Assembly (NCBI GenBank): GCA_025766275.1
Contig: JAFKAC010000002.1
Span: 3,038,001-3,102,000, forward strand
Source: Lactarius indigo
Lineage: Eukaryota; Basidiomycota; Agaricomycetes; Russulales; Russulaceae
Direction: 5' to 3'
DNA length: 64,000 nucleotides
Shown here piece by piece: positions 23,204 through 34,457 of the stretch (positions within the stretch are counted from its first letter, which is position 1; every line of letters begins with the position of its first letter). A program made the translations under genes and the position numbers. The notes under the pieces are model-generated. The model was not told the origin of the DNA, searched no databases, and saw only the letters and a program-made list of their open reading frames with translations.

Positions 23204-23218
23204 GGTTATGGGCCCTGG
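23204..23218 (+). promoter_or_regulatory. Primer-binding site, initiator tRNA-Met half-molecule type
   Basis: GGTTATGGGCCCTGG directly follows the LTR. Its complement, CCAGGGCCCATAACC, matches the anticodon stem-loop of eukaryotic initiator tRNA-Met (anticodon CAT within CCCATAACC) rather than the CCA end. Drosophila copia and yeast Ty5 are known to use this half-tRNA mode. The leader that follows (23219-23984) has no convincing gene. Confidence 0.75.
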
Positions 23219-23984
23219 TGCCCTAGCCACTCCACTTGGCTGGTCACTGTCTTCCTAGGAGGACACACCAGGCTAAGGTCTGTCTGGGGCCTTACCAGCC
23301 TTGCCCAAGGCAGAGAGCAGTGGGGCGCCACTTGTCTCTGCTAAGGAACCTCCTGTGTATGTACTGCCCAGTAGTCCTACTTTCACCCCTACTGTTTTCC
23401 TAGCCCCTGCGCTATGCGCAAGGAGACTGGGTCTGGTAGCCCCTTAACTTCAAAATATCCAGGCGTGCATGGCCCACTGGGCTGTGTATTGTGGAGCTTA
23501 GCGCCAGCTGTCTCTGGTGCTCCACACTGGGCGCAGGATCTCCTCACCATGGGAGTGTAAAACCTGGTTCAGGCTCTGGGGGGTGTTCACCTTATGGTGT
23601 TCTGCAACCAGATACCTGCCTTGTAGCAGCAATGGGAAAGGATTCAGTAAAGCCACTTGTGGCGATGAGGCAACCAACAGGCCGAGAAGGCTGAGGTAGA
23701 CAGCCTTGGGCTCTGAAAGCATTCCCTTCACCTTCCCCCTGACGCAAACCATTCGAGCTGTGTCTTAGACACATCCTGGCTGGCAGCTAGCTCATGGTAT
23801 AGCAAAGGGACTCTCCCAACCTGGGCCTAGCCCTTGTATCACTGGCATACTATCAGGAGGCAGGACGCGTTAGCGTTCTGGCCTTACAGAATCACAGACA
23901 GGAGTGGTACCCCCTCTATCTTTATGTCTTGCAACTATGAAGCACTGTCGCTGACTGCTCCTCGGCGACAGATAAATCATCCCA

Positions 23985-26900
23985 ATGTCTGGTTCTTCAT
24001 CTACCCCTGCTGCCGGTGCTGGTGCTCCTCCCAGCCCCACTGGTGGCTCTGCAGGAGGCTCACTCCCTCCTCCTTCTGGGTCCACACCCTCTACACGTCT
24101 CTCTCAGGCCCACAGTGCCAACTTCGGCATGCCATCTGGCATCCATCTCACCCAGTTTGACAGCACTGGCTGGAACGAATGGTCTGGGACCATTGAGGCT
24201 ATCCTCACGCTACATGAGGCTGAAGATGTGTTCACCTTGGACACACCCCCATCTGGCATCACTACCGATGAGTGGGACTCAGTCCAGCGTCGCTCCAAGG
24301 CATATCTCCGCCTTTACTTAAAGCCAGATGTCTACTCCCTTGTGGCGGACAATATTGTCTATGCCACTTTCAAGGCGAAGTGGGACAAGCTGAGAGACGT
24401 ATACGCTGGTGCTTCGGGCAGCACCACCATCTTTAACTTGTGGATCCAGTTAACGCAAGCCCGCCTTGACGACTCCGCACCCATGGCCGCTCAGCTGGCC
24501 AAGCTCAATGAGCTAAGGGTTGCCCTTTCCAACGCGCAGATGGGTGTCTCTGACGTCCAATACTGCCTCATTCTCCTCCACGCGCTGCCACCCTCTTATG
24601 AGGTGTTGGCCTCAACCATCCTTGCCAGTGGGGCCCCCTCCGCACTCAAGCACGCTGAAATAATTGCGCGCATAGTGTCGGAAGAGGCTCGCTGCGCCGG
24701 GCCCTCTGGCTCTTCCCTCAACAAGGTGGCCCCCGTCAAGTCGACGGGCAAAAAGGGCAAGAAGGACCACTCTGGTCTGACTTGCCACTATTGCAACAAA
24801 AAGGGCCACATCAAGCCTGACTGCAGGAAGAAAAAGAAGGATGAGGCTGACGCAAAGGAGAAGGAGAAGGCAGGCAACAAAGCTGCAAATAGTCATATTC
24901 TTGTACCTACCACTGCCTCCATTAAGGAGGTCGAAGAGCCCGCCATAGACTGGGCTTCTCAATCTATTTCTGTTGCCTTGTATGCTGCCTCGCGTGTGCG
25001 TTGGATGATGGACAGTGGTGCTACACACCACATTACACCACATCGGTCTGACTTCAAGGACTACACCCCAACTAAAGGCACTGTACGCCTAGGGGACAAG
25101 TCCACAATAGACCAAGTGGGTGTCGGGTCTGTCGTCTTTACAACGAGCCAGGGTATCTCTATCACCCTCAGTAATGTGCTACACCTACCACAGGTGAAGA
25201 CGCGCTTCTTGTCGACGCGCGCCCTAGCACAAAAAGGTGCTGAGATTGCCTTTGATAGTGGCTCTTTTAAAATATCTATCAATCAAAAGTGTGTGGCCAA
25301 AGGCTACCTTGAGGACAACCTTTACTGGTTGGACGCAGCCAGCGTCGGCCTCAATGCCCACACAAAATCAAGTGCTGCCACACTTGATATCTGGCATCAA
25401 CGCATGGGACACATATCCTCTGCGGCGCTGAAGGCGCATGGTCCCTCTGCCACTACTGGCATGGACATAGACAGCTCTACCACGGCTCACACAGTCTGCC
25501 GTGGGTGCGAGATGGGTAAGTCCACTCGCCAACCCTTTTCTGCGTCCTCAAACAAGAGGACAACTCGTCAATTTGAGATTGTGCACAGTGACCTCGCCGG
25601 TCCTATGCAAACTCAGTCCTTGCAAGGCTCGACCTACACGGCCACCTTCATAGACGACCACACTAAGTTCACTGTGGTCCACTTCCTTAAGTCGAAGGAT
25701 CAGTTTGCTAAGTCGCTGCAGATGTATTTGGCCTGGGGTGAAACCCAGTCTGGCCATAAACTGCGCGCTCTGCACTCTGACCGCGGTGGCGAGTACATGT
25801 CGAGTGTCACGCAGGACATTCTTAAGCAGAAAGGGATAGAGCATCACCTCACGATGCCGGGTTCACCACAGTCCAACGGTAAAGCCGAGCGGTTTAACCG
25901 CACCATCATGGATAAGGCAATGTCCATGCTCCACACAGCTGGCATGTCTAAAGGCTTCTGGGAGCATGCAGTGTGCGCAGCTGTGCACATCTATAATCAC
26001 TCTCCAGTCCGTGGACTTAAGTGGCGCACTCCTTATGAGCTCTGGCACTCTGGCAAAGTGCCCGATGTCTCACATCTCCGCGTCTTTGGATGCAAGGGGT
26101 ACATGCACGTACCCGCTGATAAGCGTCGCAAATTGGATGCGAAGGCCATTGAGGTCACGCTTATCGGGTTTGAGCCCGAATCTAAGGGCTATAAGCTCTG
26201 GGACCGCTCAACCCGCTCCGTCCGAGTGTCCAGGGATGTGACATTCGACGAGAGTAGCTTCCCGTCCCTCCAGGGTGTTGAGACACACCCCACACCTTCA
26301 CCACCAGTCGTGCCTAGCACAACAGTGACTGCCGTGCCTCACCCGCCGGCATTACCACCAATGCGAGCCCCCTCCCCTGCACACTCCAGTAGTAGTGAGG
26401 AGGAGGATGTTGAAAAGCTCCTAGACCCCCCACAAGTCCAACCACACCCCACCACTCCACCACCTGCTTTACCAGCCCTGCCCACCACACCTAAACGTGA
26501 GCAGACCACTCCCACTTCACCCCCGCCGCGTCCTAGTGCAACGCGCATTATGCGCCATGTCCCTCCTCCCTCACCAGAAATGCCTGGGGGATTTGAGGAT
26601 CGTGCACAGCGTAGTCAGCTGTTGCGCGAAATGGACAATGCGCCAAGGCGCAGTGCTCGTGCCCCTGTCCCTAATCCGCGTTACTTCAATACGGACAATG
26701 CGGCATGGCGCGGCAGGCGCCTGGGGTATGCGGAATTATTGGCTGCTGCCTTTGTAGGCCGAGACCCTGCAACTTATGCAGAGGCCATGCGGTCTGCAGC
26801 TGCAGATGAGTGGACTAAGGCGTGTCAGTATGAAATGGACGCCCTAGCTAAAAATGGGACTTGGGAGTTAGTGGATCTCCCGCCTAATCGCAAGGCAGTA

Positions 26901-28307
26901 AAATCCAAATGGGTCTTTAAGCTCAAAGCGGATGGCCGCTACAGAGCTCGCTTGGTGGCTAAGGGATTCACGCAGATCCCTGGCGTAGATTTTGATGAAA
27001 CCTTCTCTCCCGTCGCACGTTTTGAGTCGCTACGTTTACTTCTGGCGTTGGCCGCGCTGGAGGACTGGCACATCCATCAGATGGATGTTAAGTCTGCTTT
27101 TCTCAATGGCGTGCTTGACGAGGAGATTTACATGGAGCAGCCACAAGGTTTCACTGTCACTGGCTCTGAGACGAAGGTGTGTCGCTTAGTTAAGGCGATA
27201 TATGGTCTCAAACAAGCCTCCCGCGCATGGAACTTGCAATTCCATGGAGTGCTCACTGCGCTCGGCTTTAAGCGGACGTTTGCTGATGCTGGCATATATG
27301 TGATGCCTCAACGGGAGGGGTATGATCCACTCTTCGTTATTGTCTACGTTGACGACATCACTATACTGGGTCCCTCGCTGAGTGGTATCAAGCGTTTGAA
27401 GTCGGACTTGTCTGAACGCTATGAGATGACAGATCTCGGGGAGATAGAGTCTTATCTTGGTATGCGCATTGTGCGCGACCGCTCCCTTAGACGCATCGAA
27501 ATAGATCAGTCTGGCTACATCAAGGATGTCCTTGAACGCTTTGGCATGTCTGATGCCACACCACACAACACACCCTTGCCCGCTGGTGCTGACGAGCACC
27601 TGGTTAAATATACATCGCAGGCAACTGCCTCAGATATCTCTCACTACCAGTCCTTGATTGGGAGTCTGCTTTATGTGCAGATTGGCACTAGGCCAGATAT
27701 CTCTTTCGCTGTGTCACGTTTGGCGCAGTACGCAGCGAATCCTTCACCTCAACATCTGCGACTTGCGCAGTATGTCCTATCCTACCTAGTAGGAACTATG
27801 GATATGCGTATTGTCTATGATGGCGCCAATGGCGATGGCCTTCACGGCTACACTGATTCCAGTCTGGCTGATCAGACTGACGACCGCCACTCCACCTCTG
27901 GTTATGTGTTCCTACTAGCTAACGGTGCAATAAGCTGGTCTTTGCGCAAGCAAAAGACTGTAGCCCAAAACACAACGGAAGCGGAATACATGGCCATGAC
28001 CGACGCGGCTAACCAGGCTGCGTGGTATCAGAGCTTCCTCACGGAACTCGGGTACGAGGTTGACGACCCCATCCCACTTCATGGTGACAATAAGGGTGCC
28101 ATTGACTTGGCCTTGAACCCTGTCACTGGGAGACGGTCTAAGCACATTGCCATACGGCATCATGTCATTCGGGAGTACATCGAAAAGGGGACCATCACCC
28201 TCATTAGAACTCCTACTGTAGATATGGTTGCGGACGGCTTCACAAAGTCACTACCGCGTGCCCTGCTGCAGAAGCACAATGATGACATGGGACTTGTGTG
28301 TACTTAG
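23985..28307 (+). CDS. Copia-1 Gag-Pol polyprotein
   Basis: A 1440-residue Ty1/copia polyprotein in a single frame. Gag core at about 50-235, then CCHC knuckle CHYCNKKGHIKPDC (267-280). Aspartic protease DSG at 343-345 (WMMDSGATHHIT). Pre-integrase segment LDIWHQRMGHISS. Integrase with catalytic D, D and E in VHSDLAGP (about 535), LHSDRGGEY and SNGKAERFNRT. Pro/Ser-rich linker at about 765-890. Reverse transcriptase with MDVKSAFLNG and VYVDDITIL (about 1120). RNase H with GYTDSSLADQ, TEAEYMA, DNKGAIDLA and GRRSKHIAIRHH (to about 1410). All catalytic motifs are present and no stops occur. The ATG at 23985 is the first of the frame and sits 781 nt after the LTR. The domain order protease-integrase-RT-RNase H defines copia. 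The copy at 38100-49824 is the same family, decayed. Confidence 0.97.
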   Translation: MSGSSSTPAAGAGAPPSPTGGSAGGSLPPPSGSTPSTRLSQAHSANFGMPSGIHLTQFDSTGWNEWSGTIEAILTLHEAEDVFTLDTPPSGITTDEWDSVQRRSKAYLRLYLKPDVYSLVADNIVYATFKAKWDKLRDVYAGASGSTTIFNLWIQLTQARLDDSAPMAAQLAKLNELRVALSNAQMGVSDVQYCLILLHALPPSYEVLASTILASGAPSALKHAEIIARIVSEEARCAGPSGSSLNKVAPVKSTGKKGKKDHSGLTCHYCNKKGHIKPDCRKKKKDEADAKEKEKAGNKAANSHILVPTTASIKEVEEPAIDWASQSISVALYAASRVRWMMDSGATHHITPHRSDFKDYTPTKGTVRLGDKSTIDQVGVGSVVFTTSQGISITLSNVLHLPQVKTRFLSTRALAQKGAEIAFDSGSFKISINQKCVAKGYLEDNLYWLDAASVGLNAHTKSSAATLDIWHQRMGHISSAALKAHGPSATTGMDIDSSTTAHTVCRGCEMGKSTRQPFSASSNKRTTRQFEIVHSDLAGPMQTQSLQGSTYTATFIDDHTKFTVVHFLKSKDQFAKSLQMYLAWGETQSGHKLRALHSDRGGEYMSSVTQDILKQKGIEHHLTMPGSPQSNGKAERFNRTIMDKAMSMLHTAGMSKGFWEHAVCAAVHIYNHSPVRGLKWRTPYELWHSGKVPDVSHLRVFGCKGYMHVPADKRRKLDAKAIEVTLIGFEPESKGYKLWDRSTRSVRVSRDVTFDESSFPSLQGVETHPTPSPPVVPSTTVTAVPHPPALPPMRAPSPAHSSSSEEEDVEKLLDPPQVQPHPTTPPPALPALPTTPKREQTTPTSPPPRPSATRIMRHVPPPSPEMPGGFEDRAQRSQLLREMDNAPRRSARAPVPNPRYFNTDNAAWRGRRLGYAELLAAAFVGRDPATYAEAMRSAAADEWTKACQYEMDALAKNGTWELVDLPPNRKAVKSKWVFKLKADGRYRARLVAKGFTQIPGVDFDETFSPVARFESLRLLLALAALEDWHIHQMDVKSAFLNGVLDEEIYMEQPQGFTVTGSETKVCRLVKAIYGLKQASRAWNLQFHGVLTALGFKRTFADAGIYVMPQREGYDPLFVIVYVDDITILGPSLSGIKRLKSDLSERYEMTDLGEIESYLGMRIVRDRSLRRIEIDQSGYIKDVLERFGMSDATPHNTPLPAGADEHLVKYTSQATASDISHYQSLIGSLLYVQIGTRPDISFAVSRLAQYAANPSPQHLRLAQYVLSYLVGTMDMRIVYDGANGDGLHGYTDSSLADQTDDRHSTSGYVFLLANGAISWSLRKQKTVAQNTTEAEYMAMTDAANQAAWYQSFLTELGYEVDDPIPLHGDNKGAIDLALNPVTGRRSKHIAIRHHVIREYIEKGTITLIRTPTVDMVADGFTKSLPRALLQKHNDDMGLVCT

Positions 28308-28326
28308 ATTGTAGATCACGGGGAGA

Positions 28327-28956
28327 TGTTGATAAGTGACCCTTGCGCACTTAGCGGCTCGTACGGACCGGACTTGCAGCATGGACTGCTTTAGATTAGA
28401 TATACAGGACTTGTAGATTAGATACTATTTGATCTGTACAATCTGGACTTATCATTGCGTCACATATGACATCACTGTACTTCTAATGACATCATACATC
28501 CGGACTCTGCGTTGTATAACGTCTTTGTACTTTCCTTTGTTCTTTACTTGGTATTATCCTTATTATGATGTCAGTATGATATCATCTAGTTCTGGACTCT
28601 TCTTGTTCTCCTTTCCCTTGTTCTCAAAGCGTCCACTCTTTTGTCCCTTTGTAGAACAATAGCACCTTTGTATTCTGTGACTAGCGTTACCTACCTTGTA
28701 CTACTGTCACCCTCTGTAGGAGTATAAGTAGAGTACCATGTACGCTCCTGGTCCACATCAGTTCTCACTGCTTGTGTGCCAGGTAAGCTCCCTTCCCTCT
28801 AAATGTAACAACATCAGTTCTCACTGCTTGTGTGCCAGACTACCATCTAGCTTCCACTGCTTGACTTCCTGTTTGCTGCTTCCAGCCACCTCTCATATCT
28901 CACCACAGAACACTTTGTCCCTCTGTGAGTATGTCCTCCATGTGTGCTGTTCATCA
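28327..28956 (+). repeat. 3' LTR of Copia-1
   Basis: 630 bp, identical by eye to the 5' LTR, including the intron-like segment (28783-28838). It is preceded by CACGGGGAGA and followed by the GATAG duplicate. Confidence 0.97.
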
Positions 28957-29615
28957 GATAGCTCAACAATTTTGCTATCACTTGAGGCATTGGAATCTTG
29001 ATCACTGGGAATTTCCACAGCAGAAGCAGGTGAGGCAATATCTTGATTTGGGAAGTGATCTTCAATCTTATGTCACCAGTGCTGTAACATGGTGGGAATT
29101 TACTCACATTCCTGGTCACTTCCCCCTATCTTCCTCCACTTGTTACAAGAGCTTTGAAGATTCTGAATCTAGGCTTTTGCAGCAGCTTTCCTATGAACCA
29201 TGAAGTGATGTTTTCAACTCAGTTTTTGAGTTCCCCCAGTGGCAGACAGGGCATTTCCTCATGCTTAGTCATATAATCACATGACCTGTACCTGATGCCA
29301 ATTTCTCAGAGTTGCCCTGAGCAAAATTTGCAGATGGGCAGGAAATGAGGATAAAATAAGTTTGTACTTAAACAGTACAAATTATCTTGTAACTTCATAA
29401 ATTGAAGGTATTTTCAAAAAGTAAAACCTGAGGATTGTAATTACATATCTTCTCCCCTCTTCCCAGGTCTTATTTTGTGTTTCTAACTTGTTATAAAAAA
29501 CTTACAAGGTGTGCAATGGTGGACGACTTTTCACTTACATAACCCATGTCAGTTCCTGATGTCTTCTACCTTAGTACTGTTTACACATTATTTATAGCAT
29601 GAGGTTCACTCACAC
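28957..29615 (+). other. Unassigned stretch
   Basis: Target flank of Copia-1. An 80-codon plus frame (28957-29203) has several Trp/Leu/Gln residues but no motif I recognise. The rest is AT-rich without ORFs. Confidence 0.45.
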
Positions 29616-30600
29616 TCAGTCACTGAAAATGGGTGTCTGGTGTACATTGACACAGGAGTGTGCAGAGGGCAGCACATTGTTGGTTTGGATGGTCTTGAGT
29701 TGCAAGCACTGTGAGAGGATGGAATGAAGGTGTTGATAGTTCAGTTTCTTGTTGAAGCCAAGGGAACGGACATAAGTGATAAATTTGCAGAAGGAAGCCA
29801 GCAAGCCTTCACACAGCTCTTCTGCTGTGGTCAATGATTTCTTCTGAAGGACAGCCTCCTGGTCACTGCTGGCAGGAATGGTGGTCCAGGGTAAGTCACC
29901 ACATGCTAGACAAATGATGGTATGGGCAAGAGACTCCAGATCGTCATGACATGATTGAGCATTTCCAAGCTGGCCATTGATGGACATGAATGGAAGAGTG
30001 CCAATGATAGGGTGATCTGTGGAGTATGAAATGTGTAAATATGTCGCAGGATTGCAGAATAACTGCGCCAAGCCGAAGTCAATGAGGAAGATGGTATTAT
30101 CAGGTCAAACCATGAAGTTCCCAGGCTTGATGTCACAATGGATGTAGTGTCGGGTATGTAGCGACTCAACTGCTGAGAGCTGTACACACAAGAAAAAGTC
30201 AGTAGGACCCAATTATGTACATAATGAATGCACCATTTGGGGGGCATACAAGAATGTCTTCCTGAGGTTGAACTGTTGTGCGCTGAGTAAATCACCAAGT
30301 GAGGTCCTGATGTGCTCCAGAATGATAACTTCATATGGACCTTCTTTTCCATACCAATATACTGGAGAGATACCCGTGCAGCCAGCAGTTGCCTTGTACA
30401 TGTCGTATTTGTATGTGAGCCCTGAGGGTGATTGGTCTACTTGCCCAATCTTCAGAGCAACTTGAGCTGTCATCCTAATATCCTTCCCAAGATATACGCT
30501 CCCTAGAGAGCTCAGAAAAATATGTCAAAATAGAGTCAGAGGTACTCACCGGATCCACCAGAGCCAAGGAGCCTCCCTACTCTGTACTGTCCACCAACAC
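29616..30600 (-). pseudogene. Casein kinase 1-like protein kinase relic
   Basis: Minus-strand gene with at least two introns. The first exon carries a glycine loop, QYRVGRLLGSGGS, then a 47-nt GT-AG intron (30549-30503), then GSVYLGKDIRMTAQVALKIG with the VALK lysine. A second intron lies near 30170-30225. Further on are the catalytic loop YIHCDIKPGNFMV, a TGA, DNTIFLIDFGLAQLF (DFG) and GTLPFMSINGQLGNAQSCHDDLESLAH. The last block is the CK1 signature region (SINxxLG-x-QS-x-RDDLES in typical members). The usual HRD arginine is Cys and the stop sits where Arg would be expected, both explained by C-to-T at CpG. The 5' end is not certain. Catalytically dead. Confidence 0.75.
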
Positions 30601-30864
30601 ATACAAAATCTAGTTTTCAGGGAACATAGCATTTCTCTGAGGCTTTTTGTGGCTTTTGATGGCACATCATGATCATAGATGTTGAGCATGAGCTAGGAGA
30701 AGGAAGGAGGGATACAATGTTGGGTGAGATGTGTGACAGCAGTTGACAACAGCAGTTGATACATGCATTGATGGGTGACTGGTTCAGAACTCTGATATCT
30801 AAGTTCTGATGGCAAACGACAGACATGATATATCACAGTATAACAGCAGCTCAGGAATACATGG

Positions 30865-33800
30865 TTAAGAGTCACAATCGTAGGTACTAAATTCATTCAA
30901 CATGGTGTCCAACACAGCATTGGGATCGCCTATGAAGAGAGAGCTAAGAGGCACATCTGTAGTCTTCAATAACCCACACATGGCCGCTTCCAATGTTGAC
31001 CATCTGTTCATGAAGTTGAGGCATTCCTGCTTGATTGAAAATTTAAGTAACTGGAGGGCCTCCATGAGCACCGGGCTGATTTTGTTATGTCTTGCAGTGT
31101 CCATCTCTTTCACTGATGAGAACACCTGCTTGCAAGGTACAGACCTTGCCTGGACAGGAAGGTAGTCCATGGCTATCATGAACAGTGTAGGGAACTCCAT
31201 CCTATTGGCCTATTCAGGGAGTGAGTTGTAGCACTATTTGATTGAGAGAAACTCACCTCCCAGAACCACAGGATGTCGGTCTCCTCAGAAGAGGTCTCAC
31301 CTGAAGCATACTTCCCAAATTCAGCTCCCACAGTGAACATTTGAGGTGAGGATTTCTTTTCATAGACAGAACATTCAACTTTAAACTGCGTTGGGGGTGG
31401 TCTACCTCTGGTAACTGGAGCAGGTCAGACAGGGAAAGTGGGCACTACAGTCACAGTTGGCATTGATTCCTGGCCACGGTCACAGTACTGGCACATCTAC
31501 ATGAGACAGTTGAGACAGGGGATGTAGTAATAGATCATACTTACAAGATCCAAAATGATGTCTTTTGATCCCTTGATGTATTCGTTATCCCATTCACTTT
31601 GGATCCATGAGAAGCGTATGGCAGGATTGAGGACTGTGTGTTTAAGTTGGTAGCAGAGCAGTAAAGCATTGATCAAAGAACTTACACATGGCAGCAATGT
31701 ATGCTTCTGTGTTGTCCATTTGAACGTAGTACTTCTTGGCCCAGCGCAGGCCAATTTCCATCCAGGGCCTGAGAATATAGTACTGATCCCTGAGTTTTTC
31801 CCACTCCATCATGAACATCTTGAAATTGATGATGGCACGTGATAAGACCAGCATTGACTTGGAAGACATACTTTGTTGAAAGATATGAGGGGCCTGTCAT
31901 TGATTCGTCACAATGTGTGCTGTCCAGGGAAAGCGGTCAACTCACTGCTAAGACTACCTCCAACCCTTCCAGTATTTCCCAATCTAGTTCCAACAACTTA
32001 TAACTGGAAAAGGTCTTGGGTACTTCATTATCAAAATATCAATCAATGGCCTATGTAAAACATCCAGTCATTGTTAGTCTCCACCATCCAGTTAGCAAGG
32101 TAAACCTACCGGTCAAAGTTCCCTTAGATGTTCCAGCATCATGAAAACCGAATCCCATCACATTTTCATGTCTCTCAGAAACTCTAACTCCAGGACTTGG
32201 AGTGGGACTTGTTTGCTGTCACTATCCTTCATGCTGAACCAATTACACCAATTTACATCTTGAATGAAAGCACGAAACTCTTCCTTGTGTTGGTCCAAAG
32301 AGCATAAGAAACAAATGACTCTTCATGCTCGCCTGAGGGGGTCACGTTTGAGGCCTGAAAACCACCTTTTGAGCTTGGAGTCACCCCCGTCATCATAACA
32401 GTCAGCCAGTTCCAGGTCAGTATCAATGTTGCCATCATCCGATCTGTCATCAGAGTCATCACAAGTTATGTAGTTTGAGCTGGTGGGAACTTTGAGCTGG
32501 GAGAGATATGACTTAGAAGTAGGAGTCACAGATGCAACTATGTGCGAAGAGCAGATGTTGATGATATGTGCATAACACTGGACACAATGGTTCAGATGAT
32601 TGAAGTCGATGGGTTTCTCACATTTGGCAAGCAGAGAGTGCAGCTCTTGCATAGCAACTGCATTGTTCTCAGCACTGTTGAGCATGAAGTGACCAATCTA
32701 AAGAAGAGTTTGGAAAATGAACAAGTCATCGTAAGGAGGACATACCTTGAGTGTGACATTGGCCTGATCAAGTAGGTGTAAGATTGTTCTTGCTATATTT
32801 TTGCCCGTGTGCTTCTTCTTGAGGCAATGGAAGCCGATAAGTGCAGCTTTGAGTATAAGGTGTCCATTTGACTCATCGACGGAAATCCAATGTGCGGTCA
32901 ACGCTAAAAATGCTGCCATGTTTGCGTTTGACCAAATATCTGCAGTGAAACTGATTTGCCCAGAGGAGTGCTATCAACTGGAGTTAGTAGTGTGGGAAGA
33001 CAAAACGCCCAAACTCACAGAAAGGTTGAGTTTTAAGGTTTCAAATGACTTCCACCATTGGCCCATGATAACTTCTCTCTTCTTATCACGGTGAGGGATA
33101 TCAGTGTCAACAAGGGTCTCATGAAGGAGCATACATAAACATCAAAACTCAGGGCATTCGAGAACATGAATTGACTGAAGAGTTGTGAGAGTGTAAAATA
33201 ATATGAGTAGCTGAGACTCACCTGATTGTCTGCAACGATGAAGTGAGCAAGGTGCTCTAAAAACATGACTGGCAAGAACAGTGGGAGCCCCTGGTCACGC
33301 ACATTGTGAGTATTATTGCAGGCAGTTGTGTTGTCTGATTGGGTTGATAGTTTGTAATTCCATTTGTGCTACACAACTGCTTGATCGTACTCTTGAGGAT
33401 GTTGTTTGATGAGATGGTCTCGGAGATTCGAGCTCACAGTGCTTCTCCTGTAAAAATAGTTCCCTATGCTCCTGGGGACTTTACTCTTGTCGGTGCCATG
33501 AACTCCACTGTGAGTCTGTTAGAAGATGGTGCTGCGATAAGAAAACTCATGCTTACACACATAGGTTGCAAACTTTCAACAGCTTCTCATTGTACTCTGT
33601 GGCATCAGGGAAATCGATTTCGGTGAAGAAGTGCAAGACATCATGGGCTGCATGATGGCTAACTGGCTGGGACCTACTGCCCTGGGGAACGAGCTCAGGT
33701 GTGTTGTTCAACAGACCAGGCATGGTGGGTGTATCATCATCGTCTTCTATACCCTGAAAGCTAAACTCTTCATCACTGTGGATTGGGTCAAGTTGGGTAG

Positions 33801-34020
33801 TTGCAGCCTGGTTTGGTCAGTAACTCTCAAAGTGTGTGGAGGCTCTGGAACTCACCTTTTTTTGGCTGATTTGGGATGGTGCCTTTGACCCAGAATTGGG
33901 TTGTTCACACCTTTGGCCACCCACAGCCTTAGACGGTTCAAGGGATGGTTTCATCTTGCTGGACAAGCCACGGGCCATGAGTAGGGAGAGAGATGGGGGT
34001 TGAAGGTAAAAAAGCAGCAT
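30865..34020 (-). pseudogene. hAT-family transposase relic
   Basis: Pieces on the minus strand in correct order. N-terminal region from MARGLSSKMKPSLEPSK (about 33979) with a BED-finger-like tail (SSNLRDHLIKQHPQEYDQA). Then FLEHLAHFIVADNQ, an intron, PEFRCLCMLLHETLVDTDIP, the catalytic region ISFTADIWSNANMAAFLALT and LKAALIGFHCLKKKHTGKN. Then FNHLNHCVQCYAHIINICSS. The C-terminal dimerisation region is FPTLFMIAMDYLPVQ...KQVFSSVKEMDTARHNKISP (31198-30868). This order is typical of basidiomycete hAT transposases. Several frames are interrupted between 31250 and 32320. Terminal inverted repeats and an 8-bp duplication were not found. Confidence 0.75.
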
Positions 34021-34457
34021 GCTGCTGATGGTTTAAGAGTCTGGGTCAGGTGCGCTTCACAAGATTACGTCCATGACCCCTGGAGCGAGATGAGTGATGA
34101 GCAGGTGAGATAAGTAATGAACAGGCGAGATGAGGAGCGTGCATAATGTGATTGAATATGTTGGCGTCATGAGACTGAGAGCACTGTAGAATTCAGTAGA
34201 CACAGAGATGAAGCAAGACATACTAGTAATCTGTGGATAAGATGTAACAGTGGTGTAACAAAGTAGCCAGATGACCTTGAGGACGAGGCAGACAGGGGAG
34301 ACAACAAACAAATAAAATAACAACCAATGTTCAACAATTGATGGTGTGCATTATGTGATCGATCAGGTGTGTTGGACAGACAACTCACAACAGCGTAGAA
34401 TTCGGTGCACACACAACAGAAGGGTACAAAATGTAGTCAAACGAGAACACGAAGCAT

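Larger units (their letters stand above)
22574..28956 (+). mobile_element. Copia-1, complete Ty1/copia retrotransposon
   Basis: A 6383-bp element with two 630-bp LTRs that are identical by eye, a 5-bp target duplication GATAG (22569-22573 and 28957-28961), a half-tRNA-type primer-binding site, one uninterrupted 1440-codon gag-pol ORF and a short purine-rich tract (GGGGAGA) before the 3' LTR. Identical LTRs and an intact ORF imply very recent insertion and possible activity. It is the probable source family for the many solo LTRs in the window. Confidence 0.97.
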
